Source: Littorina saxatilis (Eukaryota > Mollusca > Gastropoda > Littorinimorpha > Littorinidae). From it: a stretch of DNA of 64,000 nt. The translations under genes and the position numbers were made by a program. Positions 55,932 through 64,000 of this stretch are shown here, in pieces. The notes under the pieces were generated by a model that was not told the DNA's origin, searched no databases, and saw nothing but the letters and a program-made list of their open reading frames with translations. The stretch is from the NCBI RefSeq assembly GCF_037325665.1, contig NC_090261.1:33004888-33068887 (forward strand), read 5' to 3'. Within the stretch, counting starts at the first letter, position 1; each line of letters begins with the position of its first letter.

Positions 55932-57272
55932 TTAAGTATATTTAGAACTCCTCCGCACAGAGGTAGGACTGGGCAGAAGACTGCTATGTTCGTCAATATC
56001 CGAACGGTACGACTCTTCCATATCCTGAACGGTGTTGTTCAGTGACGACGGCAATACAGAGCGGGGACTAGACGGAGCGCTAGAGTTTGAAGACTCTTGG
56101 GCGCGGTGAGGTGGCGGGTTGATGACAGCTTGCAGCTCCACCGTAAGGGGCGGGCTGCACCAGGGGAGACAAGGCACCGTCATGATCTGGTTGTACAGCA
56201 TGGTGCCAATGACCAGGAACATAAAGCCGTCCACTGCAAGCAACAAAGATCAGAGAGGATGTTGAGTTACCAGCTATGGTGATATTGTTATACAGTGGAA
56301 CCCCCCTTTTAAGACCCCCCAGTTTAAGACTCCCTCTTTTTTACGACCCTGTTTTCACAGATTTTTTGTTCATAACCTCTGTAAATTTACCCCCATTTTA
56401 AGACTCCCTCCTTTTCAAGACCTGATTTTCTTACATTTTTGAAGGTCGTAAAAGGGAGGTTCCACTGTACTCCCTTTTACAACCTCCACAAATCTGAGAA
56501 AATCAGGTCTTAAAAAGGAAAGTGTCTGAAAATGGAGGTAAATTTGTAGAAGTTATGAACAGAAAACCTGAAAAAGGAAGGTTTTACAGAGGGGGTGGTC
56601 TAAAATTGGGGGGGGGGTCTTAATGCAGGGTCCCCACTGGTTTTTAGAAAGAAAATTCCATGACTTTTCCATGACTTTCCATGAGCCTCAATAACATTTT
56701 CCATGACTAGATCCACAGGTCGCCATTTCCGAACACGCAAACTTTTTACGTCTTGTCACTGCCAGTTTTGACACTGGCTTGCTTTGCACTGAATTTGAGT
56801 CAGTTTCTACGCAGTGTCTCTTCGACAAGCAAGTCAAGCATTTGCTACGCAGTCAGATTATCGGTAATGTTTGCTGGTCCTGTCATTTCACTAAACTGGA
56901 CCAGCCACTGCTTGTATCCATCTGCACTTTCGTAAATTCCGTTTCGTAACCGTCACTGTGACTTGACGAACTGTAATTTATTTCACCGCGATACACAGTT
57001 CATTGCGAAGATCTTCCTCGGTAATTCGTTCCAATTCCGCATACTTTTTGTTGTCAAGAAACAACTCGAAAGAAAGTTTCAAACTCATCATCCTCCATCT
57101 TGCTTGTCGAAGCGCTAAAGTACTTTATCGATGCAAAAACGGAAGGAAGTGAGCCTCGCTTTGGCTCAAGTGCCGTTAAAAATACCGTTATTCTCGTATG
57201 CAAATACGAACGAGAAGTTGATCATACGAACAAGCCTTGTGCTGGCGACGCAAATCGCTGCTGGCTGGCAAA

Positions 57273-57307
<35 letters not shown>

Positions 57308-57956
57308 ATGGCTGGGCAACAAAGACGTGCTAAAGGTTAATTTTTCTTTCTTTCTTATTTTTGTTAAATTCCATGACTTTCCATGACTTGAATTGAAATT
57401 CCATGACTTTCCAGGCCTGGAAAATTAAAAATCAAATTCCATGATTTTCCAGGTTTTCCATGACCTGTACGAACCCTGTTAATGAGAGATTCCACTGTAT
57501 GCTAGTGCTGAGATATGATGCAAACAAAAATCCATAGAAATTATTTGATAAGATGCTGAGATATGGAAACATTTTATGTACAGAGACAACAAGGTTGTGG
57601 AATGCCATGCCATTCAAAAAAATGAAAAATGTATTCACTGAAAAAAAAGGCAGAAAGGGAGGGAAAAAAAACAGAGGGAGAGAAGGAGAGATGGAGAGGA
57701 AGACACAGAGAAAAAAAAATAAACAAACAGAGAAAAAACAGACAGACAGAAATATTGAGACAGACAGGTACAGACAAAGACATATACAGACAAAGAAGAA
57801 GAAAGAAAGAGAACAAAACACTCACCTTGCAGCAATCCATAGCTTTTATCAAACTCCTCACCAAAATTCTGAAACAGATAAATAAAACGAATGCAATGAA
57901 GAAGTGACCTGGCAACCACAGGAGTGCTTGAAAGCATTCATTAACACTCACACAAA

Positions 57957-57990
<34 letters not shown>

Positions 57991-60900
57991 CGTGCATTGC
58001 AAACATGTATATATACAGCAGTCCCTGCAATGTACGGCCCCCGGCGTGAGCGGACACCTGACATGTACGGACACATTTGCTCGGCACGGAGTGTTTTCCT
58101 TCTATATTTGCCCCCCACCTTAAACAGACACCTGCACAACGTGGACGCGGACACTCATTTTCGGTCCCAACAGCAGGTCATACCTCCAATGTACGGACAG
58201 ACCATCGTCAAATTTTCACCACAGCAAAATCGATAACAGAGCAGTCCGGCTCTAGATACAAAGATCACAGCCGCAATGGCGTGATGACAGTCACTGATAA
58301 CTTGAGTGCACGTGTACCCATCAGGAGGGGGAGTAGTTTTGGTCAGGAGTGGAGTACATGCGAAGATGCCAACACGAAACTGCACTGTGCTCTTTATTCT
58401 TGTCTGTTGGACGTAAACAACAGAAACCACAGTCGATGAAGGTCCAGAGCGAAAGAGAGTGAAAAACCAGCCACAGTTCTCAGCATCGTGTGTCTGTGTG
58501 TAACCTCTTTCATTGACAAGATACTCTTGTTTCCCCTCAGCCTTGACCAGTGAGTTGGTTGCCTAATCTGTGAACCCTTCAGTTGTCTTGCTTTGTCAAA
58601 AGTTTGGACACAGTCAACTGGTTTTGCTCCGAGTGAACAGTGCAGCTGGCCTCTCTGGCCACAGCCCAAAACAGTACATGGCTGGAGGGAGTGAGAGAAA
58701 GGGAAGGGGAGGGGGGGTGGAAGGGTAGCTGGCTAAACTCTGTGGGGTGTCCGGTGTCACTGCATGTCAGCAGGAAGAGCATTGGAGAGAAATAGAGAGG
58801 TGTACTCTTCCACACAATTTCCAAGCATCAGTTGTCACGGCTTGGGGTATAGGCATTAGTGAGGGAGAGTGGGAGCTGTGTTATAATATAGGTCCCTGGT
58901 ACAGTGTATTTCTCACTGAAGAGTGAAAAGTCACTGCCATGCCACATGATCGGCATGCAGTCAATAAAGCCAGACAAGAAGAAAATAAATTACATGATTA
59001 TGACATGCAGCTCTATCTGCTGCTATTTATTCAAACTGGTTTTCAAGCTTATTCTTGCAAAGCATCTGCACACCTCCTCTGTGCTGTGTTTGTGTGGCTG
59101 CTTTCGTATGTCAGTGCATGGTGAGTGTGTTCACTGCCTTAAGGATTTATTTTATCTCTTTTCAACACTTTTCATACAAATCATTTTTACAGAACGTTTA
59201 AAGAAGTATTAGGAGTTTATTGTTATTGTTTAGTAGCCACAAGAAGTGATTAGCATACACTTAATCCTGTTGTTTGTGTGTCTCTGTGTGAGTGTATGGG
59301 GGAGGGGGTGGTGGGGTCACCACTCCCGTGACCGGACACCTGCAATGTACGGACAGTTTTGCTATGGCCCAAGGGTGTCCGTTCATGAGAGGGACTGCTG
59401 TACATGTATACACACACATACAGTTATACTCACTTTGTCAAAGACATAAAAGATGAACAGATCTGTTCCCCACACTAAGATTGTTCGACAGGCATCAATC
59501 AGTGTTCTATGTACAGCTGCAAAAAATGAATTTGATCAATATTAAGAACATTTCAGGTCATTTTGAATCACAAAGATTCAGATATTATTTGCAATCATAA
59601 TCTGATCTGCTTGGTACATTTCAAAATTTAAAAGTTACATAGAATTTGTAAAAAGCTTCAACATCCTTTGCCAAAAAAAACAAAGGAACAACTCACTTGT
59701 TAAGCTGAATGTTGTGCAAAAATACTTTTCTCATGAATTACGACAACAACCAAACCAGACAGTTCCAGCTTCTAACTAACGCACTTATACACACACGTTC
59801 ACACACACACATACATTCTTACTTATTTACTTACTGCCTGTTATGCCGGTTGGCAAGTAGGGAAGCAACACACACATTCAAATGACCCCAAACACAATGG
59901 GTCATCAATTAAACTTCCAAATATGGACCTTCTCCTTTATCCCACCCTCCCCAATCCACACATCCCACCCCTGCACACGCCTTCAAACACCTTTTACAAT
60001 CACTTACCGGTGAGAGACTTGGTGACGGCTAAACCAAAGTAGTTGTAGAAAGCAATGGACACCAGGTAGAGGAGACAGAAGATGAGTAGACGTGGACTGT
60101 TGCCCATCTGGTACAAGGCATCAATGCTGTTCTCGTAACTACCGTTGATGCCCGACCCAGGTATAAAATACATCGCTGGTAGAACTGCCTGAAACCACCA
60201 CCAAAGGTGTGTTGAAATTTATATTTCTGTGAAAAACTAAAAGGAAAGCTATATGAGCAGTTGAATACTTCATAAAAGCCTTACACAACTAAGACTAAGT
60301 GCGCAAAAAAATGCTTTTGAATTTGATACCGTTAAAATGAATTATATTTCTCAATGCATTATCAAGTGGTTGGGGTCGCTTTTCAACAGTTCGATCTGTC
60401 TAAATGGATGACAGTTAATCTATGGTCTACAACAATATTACTTTCATGGATGCCTTTGCACAGTTATGCTTTTTGCTTTTCATTTTGACATAAGATGAAC
60501 GACTGCAAATACATGATCATATTTATAATTATTTCTTTTCACCATGCATTTGAAATGTTTATTTTTCATTTCGTTTAAATAGCATGTTTTTTAACATGAA
60601 GGGAAACTTACAAACGTCATCAGCAAGAAACCAAAACATCCTTCCATCCCTACAACCTGAAAAAGAAGAGTAATATAATTTAAACACACAGAAAAAAAGT
60701 AACTTGAATGATAATACGTACATACTACGATCAAATTCATGTATGGTTGGGTGTGACCGCATTATGATGCAAACTGTAAGACCGCAGCATTATCTTGGTC
60801 AATTTCTCCTTCAAAAAGCACTATGCACTTACTAGCTATGATTCCCATCAAACACTCATTAGAAAGCCATATACATGTAGCACAAAAGCTAGAAGTACTA

Positions 60901-62267
60901 CATCGGCACATGAAATGTATGGCCGCTCTGGCAAGGGGACACCATCAAAGGAATGGGCATAATTATATGCTTCTCTTGAACTTTAGAGTTGTAAATTCAG
61001 GGAGGTTTTTCGGCTGCAAAGTACGCCTCTCTATCTGCATAACTTGCTCTTTTAAGAACAAGAGTAATTTGAACTGCCATTCAAGTTTCAGAATGATGCA
61101 TTTTATTAACATGTGGTTTAGAAGGGAAACATCTTTGATATGAAGCCATTTTGAGAACGAAAGTGACAGCCAAAGGGAGAGAAAAAATGGTGGCTTAAAG
61201 TTTTCTTTTTCTTCCGCAAAAGACAAAAATGACCAAATATATAATGTTCACTTTTGGAGCTCATTCTGTCAATTAAGGTCTTTGGAGTCATCTTTGCATT
61301 GACAGTGACCTCAGAGTCAGACATAACGCAATAGTAGCACTGGGTTTGAGCATTAAATTTACAACGCTAAAGCACAAGATTACCGGACATATCCCTTACC
61401 CCCTTAGTCTATTAGCTTGTCCAAAGTTTCCCTGTTGTGAGAGAACACTTGCAATGAAGGGATATTTTTTGTTGGTGGTGTGAGTCTTCTAATGAGAGGT
61501 ACCACTGTACAGTACAGTGATACCTCTGCTTTCAGACCTAAAATCTGAGTACTGTAGCTCTTAAAAGAGAGGGTCCATCTTATAATGGAAGTGGATTTAG
61601 TAACACTATGAAGAAAATAGCTGAGAAAATGAGGTGATATAGTAGAGGGAATCTTATAATGGAGGGTCTTAACAGAGATTTTCCACTGTACCTGGAGAGG
61701 GTGATAATTTCGCTTCTTCAGGAAGGTCTCTTCCAGCACCATTTGTGTGGCGCTGATCATCTGACTGCTCAGGATCAACAGGATTCCTGCAAAAACATGC
61801 CATAGACATACATTATTTTGTGCCGTTCAACTGAACCAAATGGCAAGCCATCCACATTTCTCGCATCAAGAACCCCCCTTTTAAAACCTAAAAAAATCTG
61901 AAAAAATTGGATCTTAAAAGCGAGGGATTCTTAACAACATAGAGGTAAAGTTAAAAAACAAAGGATTACTGTACTCACCGATACAAAGACGACACAAGAC
62001 GATAACGAATTTTCGCTTCTGGAAGCTTCATCAGAAAAAACAAGAACACAAAAGACAACAAAAAGCAGACGCAACACGGAACGAACAAGGTTTGAAAGAA
62101 AATGGAAGGGAAACACACAAAAAAGGGAAGGAACTCTAGGAACGGAAATGAATGAAAGGGGAGAGAAGTTGTTGGATGATGTCAAGGGCACAGGCATACA
62201 GACTAAAAGTAATACACATTCATAAAAGGGGGGGGAGGGGGAAAACACATGCACGCAGGCACGCACG

Positions 62268-62305
<38 letters not shown>

Positions 62306-63850
62306 AAACCAAACACATAAACACACACAGAAACAAACACACACACACACAAATACAAATACACACACTCACGTACCGTAAATCCACAGTATGTTTGGGG
62401 AATACAAGTACATCACATTTTCGCATTCAAACCGTCAGGTGTGGATGTGCCCAGGGATAAAATGAAATCAGACTCTACGTCTTGTTTTCTGTCTGTGGAG
62501 GTGCTGTACATTTGCCAGACACCTTTCACACGTGCATCCAGGGAGGTGTGGTTGCTGCTGTTGAAATGTTGGGCAACAGACCTACAGCGGCGATGCCGAA
62601 TATCTGCCAGATACTTGGAACATAGAGGTAGATTTACAGACACGCACTACGAACAGAAAAACTAGGTTTTGAAGTTAAAAGGGAAATATGCAAATGAAGG
62701 TTCAGGAGACACAAAGTAACAACGTGCTAGTATACGAAGTACAACATTTTATGTAACATCTACTTGTGTTAACAAGCAACACTGTGTCTTTGTCTTCTCC
62801 CAGCAAAAAACAATTAATACTGCAATATTGAAACATTCTGCAGTTTGTGCTGACCTAAATGGAGCCGCTAAAATCGCTTACCTAGAAGTGTGTGTGATGC
62901 GCTGACGCTGTGATTTGCACGGAATACACTGGAACATCCCACAAGCACAAGACCTGCCATCACTGTCATCATTCCCAGCCAGTGAATTGGGTACAGCCTG
63001 CGTTTCAGGAATATTTTCTGTCAAAACAGAGAGAGAGATGAAAAAGTCATGTGCACATTGGATCCACTATTGCAAAGTTCTTCGGACAGAGTTCAGAGTT
63101 GACGTTAAGCAGTTTATGACAGCAAGTGAGGATGTTTTTTTCTTACCTATTTATTTATTTTAAATTCATACTTTGCTGTGGGCTAAATCAATGCAAAGAC
63201 TTTTTGCTGAACTTACTGACAGAATCCCAGCAAAAATGATGATGGATCCTCGAAGCATCTGCCACACTGAAGCATCCACGTACAGAAGTCCAATACCTTG
63301 CACCCAAATCATAGAAGAGGTTACCAAACAGTTCATAACCATAGTTAAAGCTGCATGCAATAAGACAAAGTTTTACGGTGCTGTTGGTGTTTTGAGTCCT
63401 GATTTTGGAAGGTATAGCAGGCTATCCGTGTCAGATTTCTTGAAGGAAAAACAGTCTCTTTCATTCTATGCTGTTCAAGAGTGATTATACTTTTGCACAC
63501 TTATACACTGAAGTTTGACGCTTTTCTAAAATTAGCGCTTGATTGCGGAACACTCTTTGATTTCTCAAATGTTTAATCTACTACATGTACTCTGAGACTT
63601 CAAAGTAAAGGACAAAAAGTCAATTAAATGGTTCCATCTAATCAAGGAAATTTTTTTTTCCAGACCTTCAGCAAAATCAAAGCCATTTGATGTGAGGTAA
63701 TCCAAAAGGTAGAGGTAGCAGCAAAAGACGCTAAAACTAAAAGCTGATTTTAATATATCACTCTGATTTATGACTACAGTCAACATACCAGCTACTGAAG
63801 TTCCAACAAGGTCACAGATGGTAGGCAGAAGAAATATCCATTGGAATACT
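55932..63850 (-). CDS. SLC35F6: SLC35F6-like solute carrier, 3' nine exons (5' part beyond window)
   Basis: A multi-pass membrane protein of the drug/metabolite (EamA) transporter superfamily; human SLC35F6 is reported on lysosomes and mitochondria. Exons, in order: 63789-63850, 63217-63296, 62882-63017, 61692-61786, 60612-60656, 60008-60188, 59434-59516, 57826-57868, 55932-56233. They give 341 residues with consistent phases. CDLVGTSVAG, WQMLRGSIIIFAGILS, HWLGMMTVMAGLVLVG, QMVLEETFLKK, HPLQVVGMEGCFGF, FYNYFGLAVTKSLTA and VDGFMFLVIGTMLYN align in order with human SLC35F6 helices 3-10. The first helices are missing off the right edge. A ~90-residue cytosolic tail ends IDEHSSLLPSPTSVRRSSKY plus T; EHSSLL is an acidic dileucine lysosome-sorting signal, as is ERLL in human. 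The gene converges on TECPR2. Confidence 0.9.
56291..56469. mobile_element. Complete TACAGTGGAACC-family MITE
   Basis: TACAGTGGAACCCCCCTTTT mirrored by GGGAGGTTCCACTGTA, with TA ends. Lies in the last intron of SLC35F6, 57 bp from the acceptor of the last exon. Confidence 0.75.
56626..57478. mobile_element. hAT-like element, CAGGGT termini
   Basis: CAGGGTCCCCACTGG at the left and CCTGTACGAACCCTG at the right, bounded by TTAATG on both sides (56620-56625, 57479-57484). The repeated word TCCATGACTTTCCATGA fills both subterminal regions. The interior may hold a piece of transposase N-terminus on the minus strand, too short to assign. It carries a 34-base poly-G run. Confidence 0.6.
57271..57306. 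repeat. Poly-G run (~34 G)
   Basis: The longest homopolymer in the window, inside the hAT-like element; strong G-quadruplex potential and a likely sequencing/assembly weak point. Confidence 0.85.
57640..57825. repeat. Purine-rich tract next to an SLC35F6 exon
   Basis: Nearly all-purine DNA (GGGAGGGAAAA, GAGAGAAGGAGAGATGGAGAGG) grading into CAGACAGA repeats, ending at the donor of exon 57826-57868. On the transcribed strand the intron therefore begins with a long pyrimidine tract. Frames through it are artefacts. Confidence 0.7.
57955..57990. repeat. (AC)n microsatellite
   Basis: CA array of about 17 units immediately left of the second full CAGCAGTCCC element. Confidence 0.85.
58014..59402 (+). 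mobile_element. CAGCAGTCCC element, second full copy (1385 bp)
   Basis: TA-flanked; termini CAGCAGTCCCTGCAATG and GAGAGGGACTGCTG. It is highly similar to 35212-36565 along its whole length, but its poly-G tract (near 58708) is short and interrupted. It lies in an SLC35F6 intron in the orientation opposite to the gene. Confidence 0.85.
61405..61510. mobile_element. Right half of a GAGAGGACA-type MITE
   Basis: TGTTGTGAGAGAACACTTGC, then AATGAAGGGATAT and finally GAGAGGTACCACTGTA match the right half of the copy at 40089-40269. The left half is absent. Confidence 0.5.
61513..61690. mobile_element. Complete TACAGTGG-type MITE abutting an SLC35F6 splice donor
   Basis: TACAGTGATACCTC at the left and GATTTTCCACTGTA at the right. 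The right-end TA (61689-61690) directly follows the G at 61691 that starts the intron, so on the gene strand the donor reads CAG/GTACAGTGG. Confidence 0.75.
61866..61976. mobile_element. Degenerate AAGACC-type MITE
   Basis: AACCCCCCTTTTAAAACC and GGATCTTAAAAGCGAGGGAT belong to the family. The right end ATTACTGTACT is eroded, and the left CAGTGG is missing. Confidence 0.4.
62226..62370. repeat. (AC)n microsatellite with G run
   Basis: A GGGGGGGGAGGGGG block followed by interrupted CA repeats in an SLC35F6 intron. The frames across it are artefacts. Confidence 0.8.
62413..62643 (-). mobile_element. Penelope-like element 3' fragment (GIY-YIG endonuclease end)
   Basis: The minus-strand frame reads YLADIRHRRCRSVAQHFNSS, then VKGVWQ, DRKQDVESDFILSLGTSTPD and GLN. 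H.ADIRH...SVA.HFN and the E..(F/W)I..LGT..P.GLN ending are the conserved C-terminal half of GIY-YIG nucleases of Penelope-like retroelements. No RT is present. It lies in an SLC35F6 intron. Confidence 0.6.
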
Positions 63851-64000
63851 CTGCAAAAGTTCATTCAAACTGCACTGTCATTCAGGATGCAAAGTCAGAC
63901 TGCAAAGTCATAATAAAATTTTGTCAACTGCCCTCAACTGGTATGAAACTAGTAGTAGCTACTGATTTTCTTTTCTGTATGAAAAAAAGTGTCTCTATGA

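Larger units (their letters stand above)
56469..57499. mobile_element. Second MITE copy, interrupted by a hAT-like element
   Basis: The sequence from TACTCCCTTTTACAACCTCC to GGTCTTAATG and then, beyond the insertion, GAGAGATTCCACTGTA forms another family member directly abutting the first. Confidence 0.55.

Overview
The window is animal nuclear DNA, most likely from a gastropod mollusc. It has three multi-exon genes with GT/AG introns and conserved animal products, no bacterial-style operons, and dense short transposons, tRNA-derived SINEs, (AC)n arrays and homopolymer G runs. Several repeat families look like those I know from marine caenogastropods such as periwinkles, but that assignment is from memory, not a search.

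Layout. 1-2287: the end of a piggyBac-like element, small foldback elements and otherwise featureless flank. 2288-14582, minus strand: a complete DHRS7-type short-chain dehydrogenase in eight coding exons. Its introns hold a LINE with an open reverse transcriptase frame, SINEs nested in foldback MITEs, and an unclassified insertion of about 3.2 kb between 41-bp direct repeats. 14600-26500: intergenic DNA between two divergent genes, dominated by a foldback complex with a Helitron-like insert and by a candidate TIR element of about 8.6 kb with GCGT-rich ends. 26590-44036, plus strand: promoter and all 17 coding exons of TECPR2, an autophagy adaptor ending in an LC3-interacting motif. 44037-54577: TECPR2 3' region and intergenic DNA with SINEs, LINE pieces, a templated copy of TECPR2 exon 8/intron 8 sequence and a possible solo LTR. 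54578-63850, minus strand: the last nine exons of an SLC35F6-like lysosomal transporter; its 5' exons lie beyond the right edge.

TECPR2 and SLC35F6 converge, while DHRS7 and TECPR2 diverge. Two of the genes belong to the endolysosomal/autophagy system: TECPR2 carries a C-terminal LIR, and SLC35F6 carries a C-terminal acidic dileucine sorting signal. I infer no operon-like link between them.

Strongest points for a second look: (i) the SLC35F6 3' UTR is a tandem array of about eight copies of the last coding segment, several still spelling the dileucine motif; (ii) TA-targeting MITEs whose termini form the 5' splice sites of two introns; (iii) an 8.6-kb TIR element of unknown class with a possible spliced gene; (iv) a piece of TECPR2 exon 8/intron 8 copied into its own 3' flank between 34-bp direct repeats, preserving the empty site of a transposon now in intron 8; (v) a family of foldback elements with a common end design, nested several layers deep.
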